From Paenibacillus sp. J5C2022 (lineage in GTDB: Bacteria; Bacillota; Bacilli; Paenibacillales; Paenibacillaceae): a stretch of 64,000 bases of DNA. Of this stretch, positions 52,890 to 61,599 are shown one piece after another (positions within the stretch are counted from its first letter, which is position 1; every line of letters starts with the position of its first letter). The stretch spans positions 1 through 64,000 of the forward strand of contig NZ_JAOQJC010000011.1 of NCBI RefSeq assembly GCF_025567625.1, given 5' to 3'. The notes under the pieces are model-generated. The model had not been told where the DNA came from. It saw only the letters and a list, made by a program, of their open reading frames with translations, and ran no database searches. The position numbers and the translations under genes were made by a program.

Positions 52890-53906
52890 ATGTTTGAGCT
52901 GGAGACGTTATGGTTCATTTTAATTACAGTATTGTTCGTTGGCTTCTTCTTCTTGGAAGGCTTCGACTTCGGCGTAGGCATGCTTACCCCGTTCCTGGGC
53001 AAGACGGATACGGAGCGCAGAGTGCTGATCAATACGATCGGCCCGTTCTGGGACGGCAATGAGGTGTGGCTGATTACGGCAGGAGGGGCGATGTTCGCGG
53101 CATTCCCGGAGTGGTATGCGACCTTGTTCAGCGGCTTCTATATGGCATTGTTCCTCATGCTGCTGGCGTTGATCGGACGGGGCGTCGCCTTCGAGTTCCG
53201 AAGCAAGCTGGAGAACAAGAGATGGCGGGCAATCTGGGACAAAATCATCTGCGTCGGCAGTCTGCTGCCTCCGCTGCTATGGGGCGTGGCGCTGGCGAAT
53301 CTGATGAAGGGCGTACCGATCGATGCGAATAAAAACTATGTCGGAAGCTTCTGGGACCTGATATCCCTCTATTCCATCCTTGCCGGCGTCAGCATCGTGC
53401 TGCTGTTCCTGCTGCACGGCGCCTTGTTCCTCTCCCTGAAGACGGAAGGCGAGCTGCGTGAACGCGCGCGCAAGGTGGCGCTTCGCATCGGCAAGTGGAC
53501 GAGCGCAACGCTGCTGCTGTTCGTCGTATTCAGCTACTTCGAGACGGACCTGTTCACGGCGAAAGGAATCAGCCCGGGCATGGTGCCGGTATTGGCGGGA
53601 ATGGCTTTGCTGTCCGTTCACTTCTTTATTAAGGCAGGGCGCGACGGCTGGGCGTTCATTATGACTGGGGCGACGATTACGCTGTCTACGATTACCGTAT
53701 TCATGTCGATGTACCCGAACGTGATGATCTCCTCGCTGAATGAAGCATGGAATCTGACGATTTACAACGCTTCCTCCAATGCCTACACATTGAAGGTGAT
53801 GACGATTGTGGCGTTGACGACATTGCCGTTCGTACTCGCTTATCAGGCCTGGACATACTGGGTGTTCCGCAAGCGGGTGACGGCAAGCGACCATTTGGAT
53901 TACTAA
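52890..53906 (+). CDS. cydB: Cytochrome bd ubiquinol oxidase subunit II
   Basis: 338 aa with eight to nine membrane segments. FFFLEGFDFGVGMLTPFLG near the N-terminus and GPFWDGNEVWLITAGGAMFAAFP are the CydB signatures. It follows cydA by 30 bp, with GGAGGGAGG upstream. Its end is 12 bp before the fused exporter gene. Confidence 0.95.
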   Translation: MFELETLWFILITVLFVGFFFLEGFDFGVGMLTPFLGKTDTERRVLINTIGPFWDGNEVWLITAGGAMFAAFPEWYATLFSGFYMALFLMLLALIGRGVAFEFRSKLENKRWRAIWDKIICVGSLLPPLLWGVALANLMKGVPIDANKNYVGSFWDLISLYSILAGVSIVLLFLLHGALFLSLKTEGELRERARKVALRIGKWTSATLLLFVVFSYFETDLFTAKGISPGMVPVLAGMALLSVHFFIKAGRDGWAFIMTGATITLSTITVFMSMYPNVMISSLNEAWNLTIYNASSNAYTLKVMTIVALTTLPFVLAYQAWTYWVFRKRVTASDHLDY

Positions 53907-53918
53907 GGGGGATGCCCC

Positions 53919-56900
53919 ATGATGAAGAAGCTGATTCGCCAGTCGAAAGGCACACGCAAGCTGTTCGCAGCCAGCATTCTGTTCGGGGTTATCGGCGGTG
54001 CGATTATGATAGCGGAAGCAGTCTACTTGTCGGAGACCGTGAATGACGCGTTCCTGAACGGCTTCGGACTGCACGCGGTCATGCCCGCCCTATATATGCT
54101 GCTGGCGCTTATCGCGGTCAGAGCTGTAGTTCACGGCATAGCGGAATATATGGCGGACCGCATGGCCGGCGGCATCAAGAGCGAGCTGCGTCTCCGGCTT
54201 GCTCGCAAGCTGACGGAGTTGGGACCGCAATATGGCAAGAGTGAACGAAGCGGCGAGTTGATCAGCACGGTGTACGAAGGCGTCGAGCAACTGGAGACGT
54301 ATCTGGCCAAGTATGTGCCTCAGGTGGCGATGTCCATGCTTATACCAGCAGCCGTCTTCTGCGTCGCAGCGGGGCTGGATACGATAACGGCGATCGTCTA
54401 TGCCATCACATTGCCACTGTTGATCGTCTTTATGATCTTGATCGGCATTGCCGCGCAAGCGAAGACGGATCGGCAATTCAAGCTGCTGGGAAGGCTGGGC
54501 GGGCACTTCTATGAAGTGCTGCGCGGACTGCCGACGTTGAAAATATTCAATCGAAGCAGAGAGCAGATCGACATTATTTCCCGTATTAGCGAGGAGCATC
54601 GCCGTTCAACAATGGGGACGCTTCGACTGGCGTTCCTGTCCGCATTCGTCATGGAGCTGTTCGCTACGCTAAGCACCGCGATGGTCGCCGTCTTCCTCGG
54701 CGTTCGTCTGGTGGACGGAGATATCGGCTTCCAGCATGCCTTCCTCGTGCTGCTGCTGACGCCGGAGTTCTACGCACCGGTCAGGGCGCTGGGCACGCAA
54801 TTCCATGCGGGACGCAACGGGATGGCGGCGGCGAAACGGATATTTGCTATTCTGGATACAGAGCCGCAGGGGCTTGTGGAGAAGGAAGACGGATTGCGGC
54901 TGGACGATGGCGGGAGAGGTTATCGCATTCAATTCCAAAATGTGACGGTGACGTATCCCGGCATGGACCGCCCTGCGCTCTCGAACTTGTCCGTGACGAT
55001 GGAGCCTGGCGAGCGGATCGCTCTGGTCGGTGCGACAGGCTCCGGCAAGAGCACGATACTGGATCTGCTGCAAGGCTTCATTAAGCCTTCCGAAGGACGC
55101 ATCCTTATTAATGGAGTGGAGCTGTCGTCCTTGTCACTGCAGTGGTGGCGCGGAGAATTGGCGGTTGTGCCGCAGAAGGTGCATCTGTTCCGCGGGACGG
55201 TCATGGACAATATAGCGCTTGGCCATCCTGATGCGGGAGAGGAAGAGATTACAGCTGCTGCAAGGGCAGCTTGCGCGGATGACTTCATACAACAGTTGCC
55301 CGACGGCTACCATACTGTGCTGGAGGAAGCCGTTCAGCTGTCAGGCGGCCAAGCGCAGCGCATCGCAATGGCCAGAGCGCTGCTGCGCGACAGCCGGCTG
55401 ATGCTGATGGATGAACCGACGTCGGGGCTCGATATCGCCAGCGAAGAGGCATTGAAGAGCAGCATGGAGCAAGTGATGAAAGGGCGCATGTCCATAACGG
55501 TGGCGCATCGTCTGGAGACAGTGCGCGATGCGGATCGGATCATCGTGCTGGCGGACGGCAAGCTGGAGGAAGCGGGTTCGCCTCGGGAGCTTCGGCAGTC
55601 GGGCGGCGTGTATGCCCGCATGCTGGCGGCTTATCGGCGGGAAGGAGAGCAGCTTGCCGATGAAGCTGTACAGCGCGGCGACTGGGACGCCCGTTACGAT
55701 GGCGAACGCATGCAGAGCGCAGAGCAATTATCGGCGGGAGCGCACAATCGCGCTGAGCTGCCGACTTCCCGGCAAGGCGACAGAACGGAGGTGGCGGCGC
55801 AAGCGACAAGCGGAGCTAGCGCGAACGACGGTGGGAAGCGGGCTTCTTCAACGGCAGCTAGCACGCTGCTGCGCCTGCTGCAATTTCTCTGGCCGTACAA
55901 GTGGCGCACGTTGCTGGCGATTGTACTGGGCTTCGCCGTCATCGGCGCCAATGTCGGATTAATGGGCACGTCGGGTTATTTGATCGCGAAGGCGGCGCTG
56001 CAGCCTGAGACGATTCTGCTGCTATACATCCCCATTGTGGGCGTCCGGTTCTTCGGGCTGTCCCGGGGAGTGCTGCGCTATCTGGAGCGGCTTGTCTCCC
56101 ATGATCTGACCTTCCGGGTACTGCACCGGATACGGGTATGGCTGTACGAACGGCTGGAGCCGCGTGGTGCGGTACTGCTGGAGCAGAGAAGAAGCGGGGA
56201 TCTGCTCGGCTCCATCATCAGCGATGTGGATCAGTTGCAGAATCTCTATCTTCGCGTCATCGCTCCGCCGGTTGTAGCCGTGCTAACGGTAACGCTGGGC
56301 TTCATCGTGCTGGGCAGCCATCATATGCTGCTTGGCGCTGTGCTCGCCGGCATGCTGCTGCTCGCGGGAGCGCTTGTCCCGTGGCTTAGCCATCGCATTG
56401 GCCGCGAGAACGGAAGAGGGCTCGTTCAGTCTCGGGCCGAGATGTATACCGAGCTGTCGGATATGATGTCGGGCATGCCGGCGTTGTCTCTGTACGGCAG
56501 GAAGGAAGAGGCGCTGACCGGCGTAGAGCGGATACAGCAGCGTCTTGGCCAGCAGCAGCAGAAGCATAACCGTATCGCCGCGATTACGAGCGGATTGATG
56601 GTAGGAGCATCGCACTTCACGATGTGGCTGGTGCTGATGCTCGCTATACCGCTTGTCGCCTCCGGAGCTATCCCAGGATATGCGCTGCCCGCGCTCGTGA
56701 TGATGTCGCTGGCTTGCTTCGAGGCGATTATGCCGTTGCCGCAATCGTTCCAGCATTACGGCCAGACGGTGTCGGCGGGAGAGCGGCTGTTCCGTATGGC
56801 GGAGGAGTGGGAGGGCGCAGCGGAATCGGACCGCGCAAGCGAAGGTACGGCGGAGAACGCCGAGCAGTGCGACAGAGAGCGTGAGCGTACCGAACGCATC

Positions 56901-57662
56901 GGACGCATGCCATGGCGATTGCATGCCGCGAATCTGTCTTACCGTTATAGCGAGAGTGCCCCCTACGCACTGCGGGATGTCAGTCTGACATTGGCGCAAG
57001 GCCGTCAAGTCGCCATCGTCGGGGAGAGCGGCTCGGGCAAGAGCACGCTGCTTCAGTTGCTCTTGAAGCTGCGTCCGCTGGATGAAGGGACTATGGTTAT
57101 CGACGGCCGGCCGATCGGAGAGTGGACGGAGCAGTCGCTTCGCGCGCAATTCGCCGTCGTGTCGCAGCATGTGCAGTTGTTCAACATGTCGGTAGCCGAC
57201 AATCTGAAGCTCGGCAAGCGGGAGGCGACGATAGAGGAGCTTCACGCTGCCGCACGGACGGCCAACATACACGATATGATCATGGCGCTTCCGAACGGCT
57301 ACGATACGATGATCGGCGAGTGGGGAGAGAAGCTGTCAGGAGGCGAGCGACAGCGGATTGCGCTCGCACGCGCTCTGCTGATGGACGCTCCGGCGCTGCT
57401 GTTCGACGAGCCGGCTACAGGACTCGATTCGTTGACGGAGCGGGCGTTCCGGGAAGGCGTGCAGGAGCGGCTCAAGCATAAGGCGGTGCTCTGGATCACT
57501 CATCAGCTGACGGGAATGGAGAAGATGGACGAGATCATCGTGCTGGACAACGGTGCCGTCGCAGAGCGGGGCACCCATAGCGAGCTGCTGCAGCGGAAGG
57601 GTGCTTACTATCGGTTATGGAAGCTGCAGAAGGAGAGAGAGCTCAGTCGATTGAGCGCATAA
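53919..57662 (+). CDS. cydDC: Fused CydD-CydC thiol reductant ABC exporter
   Basis: A 1247-aa fusion of two half-transporters needed for cytochrome bd assembly, exporting cysteine or glutathione-type thiols. Half 1 (about 1-575): six membrane segments, Walker A GATGSGKST near 370, signature LSGGQAQRIA, Walker B LMLMDEPTSGLD. A charged, Gly- and Ser-rich linker spans about 590-645. Half 2: membrane domain, Walker A GESGSGKST near 1035, LSGGERQRIA, LLFDEPATGLD. In B. subtilis and E. coli these are separate genes, so the fusion is notable. ATG 53919 or 53922 may be used. Confidence 0.93.
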   Translation: MMKKLIRQSKGTRKLFAASILFGVIGGAIMIAEAVYLSETVNDAFLNGFGLHAVMPALYMLLALIAVRAVVHGIAEYMADRMAGGIKSELRLRLARKLTELGPQYGKSERSGELISTVYEGVEQLETYLAKYVPQVAMSMLIPAAVFCVAAGLDTITAIVYAITLPLLIVFMILIGIAAQAKTDRQFKLLGRLGGHFYEVLRGLPTLKIFNRSREQIDIISRISEEHRRSTMGTLRLAFLSAFVMELFATLSTAMVAVFLGVRLVDGDIGFQHAFLVLLLTPEFYAPVRALGTQFHAGRNGMAAAKRIFAILDTEPQGLVEKEDGLRLDDGGRGYRIQFQNVTVTYPGMDRPALSNLSVTMEPGERIALVGATGSGKSTILDLLQGFIKPSEGRILINGVELSSLSLQWWRGELAVVPQKVHLFRGTVMDNIALGHPDAGEEEITAAARAACADDFIQQLPDGYHTVLEEAVQLSGGQAQRIAMARALLRDSRLMLMDEPTSGLDIASEEALKSSMEQVMKGRMSITVAHRLETVRDADRIIVLADGKLEEAGSPRELRQSGGVYARMLAAYRREGEQLADEAVQRGDWDARYDGERMQSAEQLSAGAHNRAELPTSRQGDRTEVAAQATSGASANDGGKRASSTAASTLLRLLQFLWPYKWRTLLAIVLGFAVIGANVGLMGTSGYLIAKAALQPETILLLYIPIVGVRFFGLSRGVLRYLERLVSHDLTFRVLHRIRVWLYERLEPRGAVLLEQRRSGDLLGSIISDVDQLQNLYLRVIAPPVVAVLTVTLGFIVLGSHHMLLGAVLAGMLLLAGALVPWLSHRIGRENGRGLVQSRAEMYTELSDMMSGMPALSLYGRKEEALTGVERIQQRLGQQQQKHNRIAAITSGLMVGASHFTMWLVLMLAIPLVASGAIPGYALPALVMMSLACFEAIMPLPQSFQHYGQTVSAGERLFRMAEEWEGAAESDRASEGTAENAEQCDRERERTERIGRMPWRLHAANLSYRYSESAPYALRDVSLTLAQGRQVAIVGESGSGKSTLLQLLLKLRPLDEGTMVIDGRPIGEWTEQSLRAQFAVVSQHVQLFNMSVADNLKLGKREATIEELHAAARTANIHDMIMALPNGYDTMIGEWGEKLSGGERQRIALARALLMDAPALLFDEPATGLDSLTERAFREGVQERLKHKAVLWITHQLTGMEKMDEIIVLDNGAVAERGTHSELLQRKGAYYRLWKLQKERELSRLSA

Positions 57663-57673
57663 CAGGCAAGTAT

Positions 57674-57709
57674 TGCGGCCCGGGAACTTGTTCCCGGGCC
57701 GCATTCGTT
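57674..57709 (+). terminator. Terminator of the cyd operon
   Basis: A perfect 14-bp stem, TGCGGCCCGGGAAC (57674-57687) with GTTCCCGGGCCGCA (57690-57703), followed by TTCGTTT. Confidence 0.85.
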
Positions 57710-57813
57710 TATATGGGGGCAATATGCTCGACAGGTCGAAAAGATGCATACACTGTTGTCGATTTACGGTATAATGTGATGGAAATAATCATGATGCAGG
57801 CGGAGGGATGGAT

Positions 57814-58371
57814 GTGAAAAAGTTTACGGCGGGACTTCTGGCAGGGATCGGAATATGCGCAGCTACTACTGCGATGGCTGCAGCAGTGAATGAGTATATA
57901 CTTACGAAAGCTTCATACCCCATTTATGTAGACGGTTCCAAATATGCAGAAGATAAATGGCCCGTATTGAATTACGAGGGCAACACATATGTGCCGCTCG
58001 CAAAGTTCGGCGATCTTACGGGACTGGATTACGCATGGAACGAAGAGCTGCACCGGGTGGAAATATTCACCGAGCCGCCGCAGTTCTACAACGACTATAA
58101 CGGCGTTGTGCCCAACTTCGCCCATGTGGCGAATATTGATCATGGCAAGCGGGTGAGCATGTCGGACCGCAAGTCGGTCTATTATGTGTACGATGCGACG
58201 GACGCGACAGATGCTGCGATCGAGCAATACATAGAGGTGCTGAAGAAGCAAGGGTACTCATACAATAAAGAGAAGTCGGACGAGGATATCGACTATTATT
58301 CCAAGGGCGGCATTTCGGTGGGACTGACGATGCTCGGCTACGATTTTAACGTTGTGATCACGTCGGAGTAA
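57814..58371 (+). CDS. Secreted stalk-domain protein, small
   Basis: About 185 aa from the GTG at 57814, six bases after GGAGGG; the ATG at 57808 abuts that site. Signal segment MKKFTAGLLAGIGICAATTAMA, then a stalk domain very like that at 43544 (NEYILTKASYPIYVDGSKY; NYEGNTYVPLAKFGDLTGL; WNEELHRVEIF). The last ~85 residues (DATDATDAAIEQYIEVLKKQ) are unrecognised. A TATAAT at 57770-57775 is a possible -10. Independent of the cyd operon. Confidence 0.8.
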   Translation: MKKFTAGLLAGIGICAATTAMAAAVNEYILTKASYPIYVDGSKYAEDKWPVLNYEGNTYVPLAKFGDLTGLDYAWNEELHRVEIFTEPPQFYNDYNGVVPNFAHVANIDHGKRVSMSDRKSVYYVYDATDATDAAIEQYIEVLKKQGYSYNKEKSDEDIDYYSKGGISVGLTMLGYDFNVVITSE

Positions 58372-58474
58372 TGCAGCATGGGGCAAAGCTTAAATGAAGA
58401 TGAAAAAAGTGTGACCAAACGATGACTGCTTCGTATTAGTCATTTGTGAGCAAGGCGATATACGAGGGGAGAGA

Positions 58475-59563
58475 GTGGGATTGAACTTCATGAATCAAGA
58501 CCAACCGGGCGGAGAGCAGCAGAACAATAAGCCGCCGGAGTTGAAGCCGGGAACGGTGAGAAAATTGGTGATCGGAGTAGCCGCCGTTATTCTGCTTATT
58601 TATATCGGTACTTCATCGTTCTATACGGTGCAGGAGCAGGAGCGCGCGGCGATACTGACATTCGGCAAGTATACGCAAGAGACGAGCGCGGGACTGCACT
58701 TCAAATGGCCTTATCCGATCCAGGATGTGAGAATCGTTCCTGCGGAACTGACGCAGAAAATTACGATCGGCTACCGTCAGAACGGCAATCAGATGATGCC
58801 CGTCGAAGACGAAGCGATGATGATTACCGGGGATGAGAACATCGTCTCGGCGGATGCGGTCGTCACCTGGAAGATTGAGAATATCCGCAATTATCTGCAC
58901 AATATTCATAATCCGGAGCAATTCCTGCGCAATTCAGCCAGTGCATCCATCCGTTCCGTCATCGGCTCCCAGAAGCTGGACTATGCGATTACGGACGGCA
59001 AGACGGCCATTCAGGACGAGGTGCGCAAGCGCCTGATCGATCTTCAGAAGAAGTATGAGACAGGCATACTGATTATCGACTTGAAGTTCCAAGATATCGA
59101 GCCGCCTAGCGGCGAAGTGGAAGAAGCTTTCCGGGCAGTTACGAATGCCCGCGAGGAGAAGAATACGAAGATCAACAACGCGAAGAAGTATGAGAATGAC
59201 CGCATTCCGAAGGCGAGAGGCGAGGCGCAGGCGCTTATCGAGCAAGCGGAGGCGGAGAAGAAGTCCCGTATTCTGAACGCCGAGGGCGACGTGGCGAAGT
59301 TCAATGCGATCTATAGTGAATATGCGAAAAGTCCGGGCGTTACGCAAGACCGCCTCGTCCTGGAGACGCTGGAGAAGATTATGCCGAACGCCCAAATCTT
59401 CATCACGAACTCCGGAAGCGATACAGTCAATTACTTGCCGCTTAACGAGCTGCTGAACAAGCGCTCTGGCAGCGATGCCGCAACTTCGCCGCAGGCTCCT
59501 CCGCAGCAGCCGCCGGCGGATGTCAACGCCCAGCAAGAAAAGCAAGGAGATGACGCACGATGA
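58475..59563 (+). CDS. hflK: HflK-type SPFH membrane protease regulator
   Basis: 362 aa. A short cytoplasmic N-terminus with Gln and Pro, one membrane segment at about 31-50 (LVIGVAAVILLIYIGTSSFY), then the SPFH/prohibitin domain (VQEQERAAILTFGKYTQE) and a coiled coil of Glu, Ala and Lys with a DDAR end. In E. coli HflKC wraps the FtsH protease. Start choice among GTG 58475, TTG 58481 and ATG 58490 is unclear; GGGGAGAG favours 58481. It overlaps hflC by four bases (ATGA). Confidence 0.9.
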   Translation: MGLNFMNQDQPGGEQQNNKPPELKPGTVRKLVIGVAAVILLIYIGTSSFYTVQEQERAAILTFGKYTQETSAGLHFKWPYPIQDVRIVPAELTQKITIGYRQNGNQMMPVEDEAMMITGDENIVSADAVVTWKIENIRNYLHNIHNPEQFLRNSASASIRSVIGSQKLDYAITDGKTAIQDEVRKRLIDLQKKYETGILIIDLKFQDIEPPSGEVEEAFRAVTNAREEKNTKINNAKKYENDRIPKARGEAQALIEQAEAEKKSRILNAEGDVAKFNAIYSEYAKSPGVTQDRLVLETLEKIMPNAQIFITNSGSDTVNYLPLNELLNKRSGSDAATSPQAPPQQPPADVNAQQEKQGDDAR

Positions 59564-60426
59564 AGACGAAACATTGGCTAGCCATTGCGGCAGTAGTACT
59601 GCTTATCATAGTGGGCTCCGGCTCGCTGTTTATCGTGAAAGAAGGCGAATACAAGGTCGTGCTTCGCTTCGGCGAAGCGGTTCGGACGGTGAAGGAGCCG
59701 GGCTTGAACTTCAAAGTGCCGTTCATTGAGAATATATCTACGCTTCCGAAGTATCAGATGGCGTATGAGAACAGTCCGACACAGATTCTGACCAAAGATA
59801 AGAAGCCTATTATTGTAGACAACTATACGATCTGGCGGATCAAATCACCCGAGAAGTTCATTCGTACCGTTCATAACGTCAGCGGCGGCATGGCGCGGAT
59901 CGACGAAGCGGTATATAACTCGGTAAGACGCAAGCTGTCCGAGGTGAACTACGATAACATTATTAGCGAGAATACGGCTCGCGGCAACATTAACGATGAA
60001 ATTACGGATGATGTCAAAGTTGCTCTGCAACGCGACGATTATGGCATTGAAATTGTGGATGTGCGCATTAAACGTACAGATCTGCCGGACAGCAACAAGC
60101 AGAGCGTATACAACCGGATGATCTCCGATCGCCAGTCGATGGCGGCCCGTTATCTGTCCGAGGGGGATGAGGAATCCCGCAAGATCACTTCCAAGGCAGA
60201 CCGTACGGCGAAGGAATTGATGGCACAGGCGGAAGCGGACGCGAAGAAGATTATTGCGGAAGGCGAGCAGCAAGCCGCGAAAATTTACAATGACGCTTAC
60301 GGCAAGGACTCCCAGTTCTACAATCTGTACCGCACGCTGGAGAGTTATATCGTGACGCTCAACAACGAGCCTGTCATTATGCTGCCGATCGAATCGCCTT
60401 ATGCGAAAATTTTGATGGGCCAATAG
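59560..60426 (+). CDS. hflC: HflC-type SPFH membrane protease regulator
   Basis: 288 aa. An N-terminal membrane segment (LAIAAVVLLIIVGSGSLFIV), an SPFH domain (EGEYKVVLRFGEAVRTVKEPG; TKDKKPIIVDNYTIWRI) and a coiled coil containing the HflC-typical REG-type region (AQAEADAKKIIAEGEQQAA). Forms a hetero-oligomer with HflK. The GGAG site before it lies within the end of hflK, and the ATGA overlap implies coupled translation. Confidence 0.9.
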   Translation: MKTKHWLAIAAVVLLIIVGSGSLFIVKEGEYKVVLRFGEAVRTVKEPGLNFKVPFIENISTLPKYQMAYENSPTQILTKDKKPIIVDNYTIWRIKSPEKFIRTVHNVSGGMARIDEAVYNSVRRKLSEVNYDNIISENTARGNINDEITDDVKVALQRDDYGIEIVDVRIKRTDLPDSNKQSVYNRMISDRQSMAARYLSEGDEESRKITSKADRTAKELMAQAEADAKKIIAEGEQQAAKIYNDAYGKDSQFYNLYRTLESYIVTLNNEPVIMLPIESPYAKILMGQ

Positions 60427-60551
60427 CACCGTTAAGCTGGCGAGAAGAAGCTCTTGCAATCTATAAAACTCGCAAAATATGCTCTTAACTATAGTTAATC
60501 GTACAAGTGGGACAGGATTCCCTCACATACAGTATGTTGAGGTGAATCCTA

Positions 60552-61331
60552 GTGTCCAAGAAAAACTATGCCAGCCGTACGATTAGAGGCAAGCTTAAAG
60601 TATGCCGCTACTTGCAGGCTGACGGCACGCTCAGGCAGTACGTTCCGAAGACCGTCTCTTTCAATAGAGTCAATCTGGAATCGATGGCTGCAAGTCACTC
60701 CACTCTATATGTGAAGCCGGATGTAGGATCGCTTGGCATGGGGATATTCAAGCTGAAGCGGCATGATTCGGGATATACGCTGAAGGAAATAGCGGGCAAG
60801 CGGCAACAGAGCCGCACGTATAGCTCTGCTGGAGGCGCGTACAGCCGCATCGCCGCGATGAAGTCGGGACCGATGATTATCCAGCAGGGAATCAAGCTGG
60901 CCAAGGTGAACAACCGTCCCTACGACATACGGGTTATGGTGCAGCGCAAGCCTGGCAAGTCGTGGACGGTCACCGGCCATATGGTGAAGGTAGGCGCTGT
61001 CGGGAAAATTGTAACGAACTACTTCCAGGGAGGCGCAATCTATACGATCGGCAAGCTTCACCGACAGCTTGGCCTGCCGGAAGAAGAAGGTGCGCAGCGT
61101 ACGGCAAGGCTTTCGTCTATCGCGCTGCAGATGGCCAAATTGCTGAGCAGGAAGCGGAGCGGCATGTATGAGATGGGCATCGATTTTGCAATTGACAACA
61201 GCGGTCGCATCTGGGTGCTGGAGGTCAACTCCAATCATCCGCAATTTCATCCGCTTAAGACGCTGGACCGCAGCGCCTACAATAAAATGAAAGAGTATGC
61301 ACGTTCATACGGCAGATCTGCGGCGAAGTGA
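60552..61331 (+). CDS. YheC/YheD-like endospore coat-associated ATP-grasp protein
   Basis: 259 aa. ATP-grasp pattern: LYVKPDVGSLGMGIFKL (nucleotide-binding lysine and glycine loop), IIQQGIKLAKVNNRPYDIRVM, and the metal-binding region FAIDNSGRIWVLEVNSNHP. Related proteins occur in the spore coat of Bacillus; the substrate is unknown. Starts at GTG 60552, seven bases after GAGGTG. An imperfect inverted repeat containing CATACAGTATG (60526-60536) overlaps the upstream region; CATA-N3-TA also fits a sigma-K -10, but it is very near the start codon. Confidence 0.85.
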   Translation: MSKKNYASRTIRGKLKVCRYLQADGTLRQYVPKTVSFNRVNLESMAASHSTLYVKPDVGSLGMGIFKLKRHDSGYTLKEIAGKRQQSRTYSSAGGAYSRIAAMKSGPMIIQQGIKLAKVNNRPYDIRVMVQRKPGKSWTVTGHMVKVGAVGKIVTNYFQGGAIYTIGKLHRQLGLPEEEGAQRTARLSSIALQMAKLLSRKRSGMYEMGIDFAIDNSGRIWVLEVNSNHPQFHPLKTLDRSAYNKMKEYARSYGRSAAK

Positions 61332-61366
61332 AGCCGCATGCCGTTAGCTGTCCCGGAAGTAGCTAT

Positions 61367-61390
61367 GCTGCTATCGAGGCAGCTTTTTTT
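61367..61390 (+). terminator. Terminator after the YheC/D-like gene
   Basis: GCTGC (61367-61371), loop TATCGAG, GCAGC (61379-61383), then seven T. Confidence 0.75.
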
Positions 61391-61599
61391 GTTTTACTTA
61401 AGTCCATTCACGACGGATAATAAAGCCCCGATCAAGTGATGTACATTTGCAAATGTGATCATTTTTTTATTAACCAATACCTAACAAAACAATAACAAAA
61501 CTAACAAATTTAAATAACAAAAAAGTACGGAACATGATACAATAAGGCGAGAAAGGGATGAAGCACAAGCTTTAATTGAGAAGTGGGAGGATGGAGAAG

